Shown here: positions 31,124 through 40,637 of the stretch, one piece after another
Layout of the letters: every line of letters starts with the position of its first letter
Numbering within the stretch: position 1 is the first letter of the stretch
Assembly: GCA_945889005.1 (NCBI GenBank)
Contig: CAMDBI010000006.1
Location: 1-64,000, forward strand
Source: Bacteroides fragilis
GTDB lineage: Bacteria > Bacteroidota > Bacteroidia > Bacteroidales > DTGW01
Reading direction: 5' to 3'
DNA: 64,000 bases
Notes under the pieces: model-generated
The model's database searches: none
What the model saw: the letters and a program-made list of their open reading frames with translations, nothing else
What the model was told of the DNA's origin: nothing
Made by a program: the position numbers and the translations under genes

Positions 31124-31140
31124 AAATTAAAAGCTTTATG

Positions 31141-31148
31141 CAAAAGTA
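31141..31148 (-). promoter_or_regulatory. Promoter -7 box of the TA pair
   Basis: CAAAAGTA reads TACTTTTG (TAnnTTTG) on the coding strand, 17 bases upstream of the antitoxin start. Confidence 0.5.
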
Positions 31149-31236
31149 TAGAATTTTATCTAAAAAATCATTGTTGTATGTCAATTTTGAATTTTCATTT
31201 CCACATTTACCAATTTGTCATTTCCACATTAATTGC

Positions 31237-31244
31237 TAAATTTG
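31237..31244 (+). promoter_or_regulatory. Promoter -7 box of ileS
   Basis: TAAATTTG matches TAnnTTTG, with a TTTG at 31214 about 20 bases upstream as a candidate -33 element. The ileS ATG follows 44 bases later. Confidence 0.5.
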
Positions 31245-31288
31245 CATTCTTTTTTTGTAAGCAAAACTTTTGATATTAACTGTTTAAC

Positions 31289-34200
31289 ATGAATTCGAAA
31301 TTTCCAGAGTACAAGCAATTCGATTTGTCGCAAATAAACAAGAATATACTGCAATACTGGCAGGAAAATAAGGTATTTCAGCAAAGTTTGTCGGCTCGTA
31401 CCGATAAGCCTCAATTTGTTTTCTACGAAGGACCTCCTTCTGCCAATGGCGTTCCGGGTATTCATCATGTAATGGCGCGTTCGATCAAAGATATTTTTTG
31501 CCGTTACAAAACTCAAAAAGGGTATTTGGTTCAACGTAAAGCAGGCTGGGATACTCATGGTTTGCCCGTAGAACTTGGGGTCGAAAAAGCAATGGGTATT
31601 ACAAAAGAAGACATCGGCAAAAAAATTACGGTTCAGGAATACAACAATGCCTGCCGAAAAGATGTAATGAAGTACACCAATCTTTGGGAAGAACTTACCT
31701 CCAAAATGGGCTACTGGATCGACATGAACGACCCATACATCACATACGACAATAGATATATCGAAACCCTGTGGTACCTGCTCAAAGAGTTATATAAAAA
31801 GGGACTTCTATACAAAGGATATACCATTCAGCCCTATTCGCCTGCAGCTGGAACTGGACTCAGCACACACGAGCTCAACCAACCAGGTTGCTACAAAGAT
31901 GTGAAAGATACTACAGCAGTGGCAATGTTTAAGGTAATTTGCAACGACAAATCTGAAATTCTCTTTAAGAACAATGATTCTGATGTACGAATAATGGCTT
32001 GGACTACTACCCCATGGACATTGCCATCGAACACGGCATTGGCTGTTGGCGCAAATATTATTTATGTTAAGGTTCAAACATTCAACCCATATACCGCAGC
32101 ACCGGCTACTTTAGTTTTGGCAAAAGAATTATTTTCAAAATATTTCAACGAGAAAAATGCCGAATTGCCTCTTGAATTCAAACAAGGCGACAAGAATCTT
32201 CCATACAAAGTGCTTGCCGAATTTACTGGCAAACAACTCGAAGGTATACGCTACGAACAACTATTGCCTTACCAACAACCAACCGATGGCGATGCTTTCC
32301 GTGTAGTAGTGGGCGATTTTGTTACTACCGAAGATGGTACAGGTATTGTACATATTGCACCATCGTTTGGTGCCGACGACTTCCGTGTTGCCAAACAAAA
32401 TGGCATTGGATCATTGACTTTGGTCGACAAGCAAGGAAAATTTATCGATGGCTGTGGCGATCTATCGGGTCGATTCGTAAAAAATGCCTACGATCCTAAG
32501 CTTACCGACGACGACGAAACAGTCGATATATACATAGCCGTAAAACTCAAAAACGAAGGTAAGGCCTTCAAGGTCGAAAAATATACCCACACCTATCCTC
32601 ATTGTTGGCGTACCGACAAGCCGGTACTTTACTATCCGCTCGATTCGTGGTTTGTAAAAACTACCGCAGCTCGTGAACGCATGATAGCGCTCAACAATAC
32701 CATTAATTGGAAACCCGAAACGACCGGTTCGGGGCGCTTTGGAAAATGGCTCGAAAACTTACAAGATTGGAATTTATCGCGCTCACGATACTGGGGAACT
32801 CCGCTCCCAATTTGGCGCACCGAAGATGGCAACGAGGAAACCTGCATTGGTAGTGTTGCCGAACTTAAAGCTGAAATCGAAAAGTCTGTAAAAGCAGGGT
32901 TAATGACTTCAAACCCTCTTGCTTCTTTCGACGAGAAAGACATGAGTGCAGCCAATTACGACAAATTTGATCTACACCGCCCTTTTGTCGACAATATAAT
33001 ATTAGTGTCGCAGTCGGGCAAAAAAATGCAACGCGAACTCGATCTTATCGATGTTTGGTTCGATAGCGGTGCAATGCCTTATGCTCAACTTCACTATCCA
33101 TTCGAAAACAAAGCTCTGATCGACAAAAAGAAATACTACCCCGCCGATTTTATTTCGGAAGGTGTTGATCAAACTCGTGGATGGTTTTTTACGCTCCATG
33201 CACTGTCTACCATGTTGTTCGACTCGGTTTCATTCAAATCGGTAATCTCAACAGGTTTGGTGCTCGACAAAAATGGTAACAAAATGTCGAAACGCCTCGG
33301 AAATGCTGTAGATGCATTTCAAACCATAGAAAAATATGGCTCAGATCCGCTTCGTTGGTACATGATTACAAACGCCTCACCTTGGGACAACCTGAAATTT
33401 GATGTCGAAGGCATTGAAGAAGTAAAACGCAAATTCTTCGGAACACTCTACAATACCTACTCTTTCTTTGCACTATATGCCAATGTCGATAGTTTTACGC
33501 ACAAAGAAGCACTTGTGCCTGTCGAACAACGCCCCGAAATTGACCGTTGGATTATGTCGCTGCTCAATACTTTGATAAAAGAGGTCGACACAGCTTACAA
33601 CGAATATGAACCAACAAAAGCCGGACGTGCAATACAATATTTTGTTTCGGAAAGTCTAAGTAATTGGTATGTACGCCTCAACCGCAAACGCTTTTGGGGA
33701 GGACAGATGGATGCCGACAAACTGGCTGCTTATCAAACACTCTACACTTGCCTCGAAACAGTAACACGCCTGATCGCTCCTATTGCACCTTTCTTTGCCG
33801 ATAAACTGTTTTTAGACCTCAACCAAACATCGGGTATCGATAACAATATATCTGTTCATATAGCCAATTTTCCAACGTTAAATGAGAAGCTAATCGACAA
33901 ATCGCTTGAAGAACGCATGGATATTGCTCAGCAAATATCATCGATGATTCTGGCATTGCGCCGAAAGGTAAGTATCAAAGTACGTCAGCCTCTTCGGAAA
34001 ATTATGGTTCCTGTTGCCTGGAATGGTTTTGTAGAACAATTTGAATTGGTCAAAAACCTTATATTGACCGAGGTGAATGTCAAAGAAGTTGAATACCTGG
34101 AAGATACAAAAGGTTTTTTGGTTAAGAAAATAAAACCCAACTTCAAAACACTGGGTCCCAAATACAGTAAGCTCATGAAACAAATTTCGGCAGAGTTTGC

Positions 34201-34651
34201 TAAATTTGGGCAAGACGAGATTTATAATTTTGAAAAACAAGGGGGGTATATTTTTCAAATTGACGGACAAGAAGTAGCGCTTCTGCCCGAAGATGCAGAA
34301 ATAATGACCGAAGACATTCCCGGTTGGCTGGTTGCTAACGAAGGAAAACTTACCGTTGCTCTAGATATTACAATCACAGACATTTTGAAACAAGAAGGAA
34401 TTGCTCGCGAATTTGTCAACCGAATTCAAAATATCAGAAAGGATAGTGGGTTCGATGTTACCGATAAAATTATTGTCGAAATACTTCGAAACGATGCCAT
34501 CAATAGCGCTCTTGAAATTTATGGCGAATATGTGGCATCACAAACCCTTGCCAATAGTTTACAACTTGTTGATAACTTGTCAAGTGCCAATATTATTGAA
34601 TTAGATATCGATGAAGATATAAAAACCTTGATCAGTATTAAGAAAGCATAA
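31289..34651 (+). CDS. ileS: Isoleucyl-tRNA synthetase, IleS2-like
   Basis: Charges tRNA-Ile and edits valine. At 1120 residues it belongs to the long, eukaryote-like class. The class I motif at residues 57-60 reads GIHH (context PPSANGVPGIHHVMAR) instead of canonical HIGH. KMSKR is intact near residue 665. The editing domain region (AWTTTPWTLPSNTALAVG, THTYPHCWRTDKP) is present, as is the anticodon-binding C-terminal half. The GXHH arrangement is known from IleS2 enzymes that are extremely insensitive to mupirocin. It leads the group ileS, dksA-like, lspA. Confidence 0.98.
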   Translation: MNSKFPEYKQFDLSQINKNILQYWQENKVFQQSLSARTDKPQFVFYEGPPSANGVPGIHHVMARSIKDIFCRYKTQKGYLVQRKAGWDTHGLPVELGVEKAMGITKEDIGKKITVQEYNNACRKDVMKYTNLWEELTSKMGYWIDMNDPYITYDNRYIETLWYLLKELYKKGLLYKGYTIQPYSPAAGTGLSTHELNQPGCYKDVKDTTAVAMFKVICNDKSEILFKNNDSDVRIMAWTTTPWTLPSNTALAVGANIIYVKVQTFNPYTAAPATLVLAKELFSKYFNEKNAELPLEFKQGDKNLPYKVLAEFTGKQLEGIRYEQLLPYQQPTDGDAFRVVVGDFVTTEDGTGIVHIAPSFGADDFRVAKQNGIGSLTLVDKQGKFIDGCGDLSGRFVKNAYDPKLTDDDETVDIYIAVKLKNEGKAFKVEKYTHTYPHCWRTDKPVLYYPLDSWFVKTTAARERMIALNNTINWKPETTGSGRFGKWLENLQDWNLSRSRYWGTPLPIWRTEDGNEETCIGSVAELKAEIEKSVKAGLMTSNPLASFDEKDMSAANYDKFDLHRPFVDNIILVSQSGKKMQRELDLIDVWFDSGAMPYAQLHYPFENKALIDKKKYYPADFISEGVDQTRGWFFTLHALSTMLFDSVSFKSVISTGLVLDKNGNKMSKRLGNAVDAFQTIEKYGSDPLRWYMITNASPWDNLKFDVEGIEEVKRKFFGTLYNTYSFFALYANVDSFTHKEALVPVEQRPEIDRWIMSLLNTLIKEVDTAYNEYEPTKAGRAIQYFVSESLSNWYVRLNRKRFWGGQMDADKLAAYQTLYTCLETVTRLIAPIAPFFADKLFLDLNQTSGIDNNISVHIANFPTLNEKLIDKSLEERMDIAQQISSMILALRRKVSIKVRQPLRKIMVPVAWNGFVEQFELVKNLILTEVNVKEVEYLEDTKGFLVKKIKPNFKTLGPKYSKLMKQISAEFAKFGQDEIYNFEKQGGYIFQIDGQEVALLPEDAEIMTEDIPGWLVANEGKLTVALDITITDILKQEGIAREFVNRIQNIRKDSGFDVTDKIIVEILRNDAINSALEIYGEYVASQTLANSLQLVDNLSSANIIELDIDEDIKTLISIKKA

Positions 34652-34674
34652 TGTTGTTATTGTCAAATTTTTGT

Positions 34675-34682
34675 TAAATTTG
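34675..34682 (+). promoter_or_regulatory. Promoter -7 box of the dksA-like gene
   Basis: TAAATTTG fits TAnnTTTG and lies about 160 bases upstream of the ATG, giving a long leader that contains an unusual AAAGGAGG at 34767-34774. Confidence 0.4.
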
Positions 34683-34841
34683 GTAACGTTTTTTTGAAAC
34701 AAAAATATTAATTATATAGTAAAAAGGCTTTTAATGATAGGCTGTACAGAGTTTTTCCAAAATCTGAAAGGAGGAATTTATAAGAACTCAGTATTCAAAC
34801 TTCAAGAAACCCTTTTATAAATTCGCTAAAAAAAGAAAGTC

Positions 34842-35225
34842 ATGGCAGAAAAAACCAAATATTCAGACGACGAGTTAGAGGAATTTAAACAAATAATCCT
34901 CGAAAAACTCGATGAAGCTAAAAGAGATTACGAACTTCTAAAGAGTGCTATTACCCAAAGCGGAAGCAACGATACACAGGACACCTCTCCTACTTTCAAG
35001 GTATTGGAAGAAGGTGCTGCTACCCTTTCGAAAGAAGAAGCTGGTCGTTTGGCGCAACGTCAAATTAAATTTATTCAGCACTTACAAGCAGCTTTGGTAC
35101 GTGTCGAAAACAAAACTTATGGCGTTTGTCGCGAAACAGGCAAACTTATTGCTAAAGAACGTTTACGTGCCGTGCCACATGCAACCTTGAGCATGGAAGC
35201 AAAAGTAGGAGTAAGAAGATCTTAA
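34842..35225 (+). CDS. TraR/DksA-family protein with degenerate zinc finger
   Basis: The 127-residue protein has the coiled-coil and C-terminal zinc-finger layout of DksA-like RNA polymerase-binding factors (LAQRQIKFIQHLQAALVRVE then YGVCRETGKLIAKERLRAVP). Only one Cys of the usual four survives (in YGVC); the partners CxxCG and the second pair are replaced, so zinc binding is doubtful. Zinc-less DksA paralogues are known. It lies between ileS and lspA, its usual place in Bacteroidota, and is followed by a strong terminator. Confidence 0.9.
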   Translation: MAEKTKYSDDELEEFKQIILEKLDEAKRDYELLKSAITQSGSNDTQDTSPTFKVLEEGAATLSKEEAGRLAQRQIKFIQHLQAALVRVENKTYGVCRETGKLIAKERLRAVPHATLSMEAKVGVRRS

Positions 35226-35241
35226 TTCTCAATATAAATAC

Positions 35242-35275
35242 AAAAAGCCGAATTCACTAAGAATTCGGCTTTTTG
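35242..35275. terminator. Bidirectional terminator between convergent genes
   Basis: A stem AAAAAGCCGAATTC / GAATTCGGCTTTTT with a 6-nt loop, with A- and T-runs on opposite sides. It ends both the dksA-like gene (plus) and the LA_2272-like gene (minus). Confidence 0.9.
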
Positions 35276-35292
35276 TATTTATAGATACTGTT

Positions 35293-36420
35293 TTAAAACC
35301 TATAATATACACCAGCAGTAAAGCCAAGCCATACATTATCGTACTGCTCTTTTGAGGTATTCACATTGTCCCATATTGGGTTTTCAATACAATCGAAACG
35401 AGCTTTATTGTTGGTGTGCATATAACTAATCGATGGACCCGCTGTAATTCCTAACCATCTGACGGGCTGATAATCTAGTATTAGATTGAGTGAGCCCGAA
35501 TTGGTTTCGTGCTTCATAGATTTCTTATCGTGTGCCAATTTATTGTATTCTTCAAGTTCGTTTTGCGAAAAATATACCGTATTAACCGCTTCGATACTTA
35601 ATACAAAACTCTTGCTCAAATGACAGTTGTATCCTAAACCCAAATGAGTGCCGAATTCTAGTTCCTTGAAAAATGGATTGATTCCAATCCCGATAACTCC
35701 ATAAGTCTTACGACCTCCCGATTTGAACGACAGGTTTATGTCTTGTTGCAGGTTGGTCCATGCATGTAATACCATTTTTCCATTTTTAATAATATTGATC
35801 GGTGCTAATGGATAGTCGCACGAATCGGCTATATTGATAAACCCTGCAGCTTGTACACCCTCTACATTTTTGGCAACATTCAAAAAGCCTGCACCTTGAA
35901 AGCCTTGTACATGATTCGCAACATTGACAAAGCCACTACCTTGCATTCCATATACACTATCGGCAACGTTTGCCGTTCCAGCACCTTGTAAACCATGCAT
36001 TTTGCCTTCCGTCATATTGATTACCCCTGCCCCCTGGACTCCATGTACACTATTCGCCATATTAATAATACCCGAACCCTGAACTCCTTGCAAATGTCCT
36101 TCGACAATATTAACAGTTCCTGCCCCCTGTAAACCATTGAGTTTTCCTTCGGCAATGTTGAGTATACCCGATGCTTGAATGCCTTTTACATCGCCTTTTA
36201 CAATACTGGCAAAGCCTGTAACTTCCATTCCATCGACCCCTGCCGAATAAGCCGTAAGGAAATGAATTGAAGTACTGTTTACAAGGTTTGGAGCTTCATG
36301 CCCATTTGTACTCAATGGAAATGCCATGCCAATGTGAAAAGGCACAATGCTATCTTTCTTTTGTCCGTACAACAGACCTGAAATCAAAAAGATGCTAATG
36401 AATAATGCTTTTGTTTTCAT
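35293..36420 (-). CDS. LA_2272-like surface repeat outer membrane protein
   Basis: The 375-residue product has a signal peptide (to about residue 20) and then roughly twelve imperfect repeats of about 14 residues, pattern GxQGAGxxNxAxxxx (for example GVQGAGVINMTEGKMHGLQG), followed by a C-terminal beta-barrel-like part with ITAGPSISYMH and WLGFTAGVYYRF. The repeats look like a parallel beta solenoid. It lies on the opposite strand between the dksA-like gene and lspA. Function unknown. Confidence 0.75.
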   Translation of the reverse strand: MKTKALFISIFLISGLLYGQKKDSIVPFHIGMAFPLSTNGHEAPNLVNSTSIHFLTAYSAGVDGMEVTGFASIVKGDVKGIQASGILNIAEGKLNGLQGAGTVNIVEGHLQGVQGSGIINMANSVHGVQGAGVINMTEGKMHGLQGAGTANVADSVYGMQGSGFVNVANHVQGFQGAGFLNVAKNVEGVQAAGFINIADSCDYPLAPINIIKNGKMVLHAWTNLQQDINLSFKSGGRKTYGVIGIGINPFFKELEFGTHLGLGYNCHLSKSFVLSIEAVNTVYFSQNELEEYNKLAHDKKSMKHETNSGSLNLILDYQPVRWLGITAGPSISYMHTNNKARFDCIENPIWDNVNTSKEQYDNVWLGFTAGVYYRF

Positions 36421-36449
36421 TTTATTTTTGTTTTAAATTATTTTCAATG

Positions 36450-36457
36450 CAAACCTA
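36450..36457 (-). promoter_or_regulatory. Promoter -7 box of the repeat protein gene
   Basis: CAAACCTA reads TAGGTTTG (TAnnTTTG) on the coding strand, 29 bases upstream of the start. Confidence 0.5.
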
Positions 36458-36698
36458 GTTGCATATTGTCTAACCGTCTGTAAAAATGTTGGTGAAAACA
36501 ATGTTTGATATATTCATCGACGAATTTTTATACTTGAATGCTTTATGTATTGATTTCATTTTTAAACGAGAAAACAATTATATTTGCCCTGAATTAGATA
36601 AAAGATTTCAGACAAATGATAAAGAATTTCTATATGTCTTGATTTACTATCTTTTGTCTTTTACTTACTTTTTAACTTTATACTTTTAACTTATTTTT

Positions 36699-37298
36699 AT
36701 GTCACGCGGAAAAATAGCATTACTTACCATCTTTCTAGTTCTTTTGGCCGATCAGGTATTGAAAATCCTTATAAAAACCCACATGATGTTGGGTCAGGAA
36801 ATCAGAATTGCCGACTGGTTTATCATCCACTTTACCGAAAACAACGGTATGGCATTCGGGATGGAGCTTGGAGGTAGTATTGGTAAAATGATACTCAGCC
36901 TTTTCAGAGTTGTTGCAGTTATTGCAATAGGCATATATGTGGTATATCTTATCAAACAAAAGTCTTCTACTGGACTCATCGTTTCAATGTCATTAATTTT
37001 AGCGGGTGCACTGGGCAATATTGTCGATAGTTTGTTTTATGGTATGATTTTTACCGATAGTTATTATCAGGTTGCTCAGGCTTTTCCATCGTCGGGTGGT
37101 TACTCTAGTTTTTTACATGGTAAAGTGGTCGATATGTTCTATTTCCCATTATTTAGCGGACATTTTCCAAGTTGGCTACCAATTTGGGGTGGCGAAGAAT
37201 TTGAATTTTTCCGCCCGGTATTCAATATCGCCGATTCGGCCATTACCGTTGGGGTTGCCATTATCTTGATTTTTCAAAAAAAATACTTTAAAGACTAA
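36699..37298 (+). CDS. lspA: Lipoprotein signal peptidase (signal peptidase II)
   Basis: Inner-membrane aspartyl protease that cleaves prolipoproteins after lipidation. The 199-residue protein has four transmembrane segments and the catalytic motifs FTENNGMAFGM, LAGALGNIVDSLFYGM (first Asp) and PVFNIADSAITVG (second Asp). It carries the extra loop typical of Bacteroidota LspA. Overlaps the next gene by one base (TAATG). Confidence 0.97.
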   Translation: MSRGKIALLTIFLVLLADQVLKILIKTHMMLGQEIRIADWFIIHFTENNGMAFGMELGGSIGKMILSLFRVVAVIAIGIYVVYLIKQKSSTGLIVSMSLILAGALGNIVDSLFYGMIFTDSYYQVAQAFPSSGGYSSFLHGKVVDMFYFPLFSGHFPSWLPIWGGEEFEFFRPVFNIADSAITVGVAIILIFQKKYFKD

Positions 37299-38659
37299 TG
37301 CGGGCACACTTCATAGCTATTGGCGGTAGTGCCATGCACAATCTTGCCATAGCCTTACACCATAAAGGCTACAAAGTTACTGGATCTGACGACGAAATAT
37401 TCGAACCTTCGCGAAGCCGCCTCGATGCTTGTGGTATATTGCCGAAGTCTATTGGGTGGGACGACTCACGCGTTACTCCCGAAATCGAAGCCGTAGTACT
37501 CGGTATGCATGCCCGAGAGGATAATCCCGAGCTTCGAAAAGCCCGTGAATTAGGGTTAAAAATATATTCGTATCCCGAATTTCTTTACGAAGCCACGAAA
37601 GACAAAATTCGAATCGTGATAGGTGGTAGTCATGGCAAAACAAGCATAACCTCAATGATCATGCATGTATTCAAAACATGCGGCATGGAGTTTGACTATA
37701 TGGTTGGTGCACAACTCGAAGGTTTCGATACCATGGTTAACCTTTCAAACGCCTCAAAATACGCTGTATTTGAGGGCGACGAATATTTGGCTTCGACCCT
37801 CGATCCACGTCCCAAATTTCACCTGTATCGACCCAATATAGCTCTTATAAGCGGGATTGCCTGGGATCACATCAATGTTTTTCCTACTTTCGAAATATAT
37901 ATTGATCAATTCCGCATATTTACCAAAAAAATTGAGAAGGACGGATCGCTGATCTATTGTGCCAACGACAACGAGGTGGTAAAAGTAGCCAATGAGGTAA
38001 GCAGCTTTGTCAACACCATTCCATACTCAGAACATCCGCACAAATACATAGACGGAAAGGTTTACCTAACCAAAGACCATGAAAACATAGAAGTTGAAAT
38101 ATTTGGAAGCCACAATATGCAGAATCTGAGCGGCGCTCAGGCTGTTTGTAAGCAAGCGGGTATATCGGATCAAGATTTCTACAAAGCAATTGCTACATTT
38201 AAGGGTGCTGCAAAACGTCTACAACTATTGGGACAAAACGATCAGACCAATGTTTATCTCGACTTTGCCCATTCGCCTTCAAAATTACAGGCAACATTGA
38301 ATGCTGTAATCGAAAAATTTCTCGACAGAAAGCTTACTGCCTGCATGGAGCTGCATACCTTTAGTAGTTTAACCGAAGAATTTCTTTTGCAATATAACGG
38401 AACAATGGAAAGGGCCGATGTGGCTTATGTGTATTTCAATCCTCATACCATTGAACACAAGAAACTTAAGGCTCTATCTATTGAACAAGTAGCAAAGAGT
38501 TTCGGTAGCTCGAATGTGAAAATATTTACCGATTCTCAGAAATTGCGCAACGAACTTTTGCAAAGCAATTGGAACAAGCGAAATCTGTTATTGATGACTT
38601 CGGGCAATTTCGATGGAATTAATTTTGCCGAATTTTCAAAAGAAATAGTTGACCGTTAA
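37298..38659 (+). CDS. mpl: UDP-N-acetylmuramate:L-alanyl-gamma-D-glutamyl-meso-diaminopimelate ligase-like (Mpl)
   Basis: Mur ligase family enzyme; Mpl attaches recycled cell-wall tripeptide to UDP-MurNAc. The 453-residue product begins with the Rossmann block HFIAIGGSAMHNLAIALHH rather than the MurC GIGGIGMS pattern, then the ATP loop GGSHGKTSITSM, the catalytic EGDEYLAS, and SGIAWDHINVFPTFE. The His-Asn-x-x-Asn-like motif is FGSHNMQNLSGA. Coupled to lspA. Confidence 0.9.
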   Translation: MRAHFIAIGGSAMHNLAIALHHKGYKVTGSDDEIFEPSRSRLDACGILPKSIGWDDSRVTPEIEAVVLGMHAREDNPELRKARELGLKIYSYPEFLYEATKDKIRIVIGGSHGKTSITSMIMHVFKTCGMEFDYMVGAQLEGFDTMVNLSNASKYAVFEGDEYLASTLDPRPKFHLYRPNIALISGIAWDHINVFPTFEIYIDQFRIFTKKIEKDGSLIYCANDNEVVKVANEVSSFVNTIPYSEHPHKYIDGKVYLTKDHENIEVEIFGSHNMQNLSGAQAVCKQAGISDQDFYKAIATFKGAAKRLQLLGQNDQTNVYLDFAHSPSKLQATLNAVIEKFLDRKLTACMELHTFSSLTEEFLLQYNGTMERADVAYVYFNPHTIEHKKLKALSIEQVAKSFGSSNVKIFTDSQKLRNELLQSNWNKRNLLLMTSGNFDGINFAEFSKEIVDR

Positions 38660-38723
38660 CAGTGAGTAGTTTACAGTAATTTTTATCTAATATCTGTAAA
38701 CTATACACTATCCACTAATTTAA

Positions 38724-39638
38724 ATGGAAAAGCAAAAACTCAATCACTACTTAGCTTTATTTATAGGTATCATGTGCATATCATGGTCGGCACCATTTAT
38801 AAAACTAGCCAATGTAGAGGGTATTGCTTCTGCTTTTTACCGTATGTTGTTTGCTTCCTTAGCTTGCATTCCAATATATTTCTTGTATAAAAATAAAAAA
38901 CCAATTTCAAAAGAAGCAATTTTGTGGGGAGCTCTAGGAGGTTTGTTCTTCGGATGCGATATAGCACTATGGAATACAGCTTTGGTTATTTCAAAAGCCT
39001 CAGTTTCGACATTGTTAGCAAACCTTGCTCCAGTATGGGTAGGGTTTGGAGCTATGTTTATATTTAGAGAACGTCCAAAGATCTTATTTTGGATAGGAAC
39101 AACTATTGCGATTCTTGGAGTAACCATAATTGTTGGTTTCGACAAATTAAAACTCGATAAATTCGAGATTGGATATATACTGTCGATTGCTGCCAGTTTC
39201 TTTTACGCCTCGTATCTGCTTTCGACACAGAAAATACGCACCATGCTCGATACCATAAGCTTTACAACCATATCGATGATCAGCAGCACAATCGTACTTT
39301 TTATTTTTGCACTTTTGTTTAATACAAAACTAACAGGGTTTTCGGCTGGTTCGTGGTGGGCATTGATTGGTGTTGGACTAATATCACAGCTTACAGGTTG
39401 GTTGGCGATCAACTATGCCCTTGGTTACATCAAATCGTCAATAGCATCGGTTAGCTTGCTTAGCCAATCGGTATTTACAGCCATTATTGCTTACCCGGTA
39501 CTCAACGAGAAACTAACATTATATGAAGCTATTGGAGGAGTTGTCGTTTTGCTTGGAATTTATTTAGTAAACAAAAAAAATGCACAACAAAAAACTACAG
39601 CTATCGAGGCGACTGAGTTGCTAACAGTTAAAAACTAG
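38724..39638 (+). CDS. EamA/DMT-superfamily transporter
   Basis: The 304-residue protein has ten hydrophobic segments in two homologous halves (EamA repeats; first near WSAPFIKLANVEGIASAFYR, second near LAINYALGYIKSSIASVSLL). Members export metabolites or drugs; the substrate cannot be read from sequence. It ends in a convergent overlap of 4 bp with the next gene on the other strand. Confidence 0.9.
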   Translation: MEKQKLNHYLALFIGIMCISWSAPFIKLANVEGIASAFYRMLFASLACIPIYFLYKNKKPISKEAILWGALGGLFFGCDIALWNTALVISKASVSTLLANLAPVWVGFGAMFIFRERPKILFWIGTTIAILGVTIIVGFDKLKLDKFEIGYILSIAASFFYASYLLSTQKIRTMLDTISFTTISMISSTIVLFIFALLFNTKLTGFSAGSWWALIGVGLISQLTGWLAINYALGYIKSSIASVSLLSQSVFTAIIAYPVLNEKLTLYEAIGGVVVLLGIYLVNKKNAQQKTTAIEATELLTVKN

Positions 39639-40528
39639 TCTTCGAACTTAAATTTCTGTTGTTCGTTTCGTATAATATGTCTAATAATTCTGTTGATTTG
39701 GTATGATTTATTCACAAACGTATTTACAGATTCATCCCATTTTTGATTGATTTGTAATTCAACTTCTAAAATGTCTCCTTTTGCAAATGATTCACCTTTG
39801 TTAATTAATTCATAAAAATTTGGGTCTTTTATTTTTGCAGATACTTTGTTCCCTTTATAATAAAATTCCCATTTTAAAGATTCTTCAAATGATAGTCTAA
39901 CAATATTCAGTGTAGCTGCTTCTTTAATTATTCTTTCATCGTTTAATATTTCTTCTGATTTTAGAGATAGGTCTGTGAATTCTTCTCTTTCAATTCTAAT
40001 TATTGGCTTTTCTGCTTTATCTGTAATTTCAAATCCGGTTATTGATGGGTCATTATTGATTGCATCAAAATTTTGTGATAAAGCATCTTTAATGATAGGA
40101 CTATTTTCGTAAATATTAAATGTTGCATTTTCAATGATTAATACATCTCCTTTTTCATTGATTATTGTTGTTTTCTCATCTTTTGATTCAATGGATTTTG
40201 GTTTTCGACCTTTTAAAAATCTTTTGACTTCAATAAGACCAACCAATATTGTAACAATTGCAGCTGCTAATTCTGCATTCTCTTTTGTAAATAATGATTT
40301 AATTGAGTCGAATGTAGTTTCAAGTAGTTCTAAATGAATTAGAAAACTACCTTTTTCTAATGCTTTAATTTTAATCTCGATTTTTTTTCCAGTATCAAGA
40401 TATCGATTAACTTCTTGAATTATAGATGTTGTATGTATTAAGCTATTAATTAAAACATTAGCATCGATTTGATGTAGTTGACCATCAAACTTTAATTTGA
40501 AGTTGTTATCTTTGATCAAATTTTCCAT
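39635..40528 (-). CDS. Hypothetical membrane-associated protein
   Basis: I do not recognise this family with certainty. The 297-residue protein has an N-terminal mixed domain (FDGQLHQIDANVLINSLIHT), one predicted transmembrane or amphipathic segment at about residues 88-105 (AELAAAIVTILVGLIEVKRF), and a C-terminal beta-rich part (WEFYYKGNKVSAKIKDPNFY). Codon use is more AT-rich than in flanking genes (few GTC/CGA codons), which suggests acquisition. Convergent with the EamA transporter. Confidence 0.7.
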   Translation of the reverse strand: MENLIKDNNFKLKFDGQLHQIDANVLINSLIHTTSIIQEVNRYLDTGKKIEIKIKALEKGSFLIHLELLETTFDSIKSLFTKENAELAAAIVTILVGLIEVKRFLKGRKPKSIESKDEKTTIINEKGDVLIIENATFNIYENSPIIKDALSQNFDAINNDPSITGFEITDKAEKPIIRIEREEFTDLSLKSEEILNDERIIKEAATLNIVRLSFEESLKWEFYYKGNKVSAKIKDPNFYELINKGESFAKGDILEVELQINQKWDESVNTFVNKSYQINRIIRHIIRNEQQKFKFED

Positions 40529-40637
40529 GATGTAAATATAAATAGTTTGAGTTAAAATTTATAAATATTTACATTACTAACTGCGGATATTAGTTAAGCA
40601 ACTGCTATTGAACTTACTCACAAACTTATGAATAAGT

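Noticed and set aside
36486-36689. 67-codon forward frame before lspA
   Set aside because: AT-rich intergenic sequence with simple-sequence text (repeated TTTTACTT-like words) and no family resemblance.
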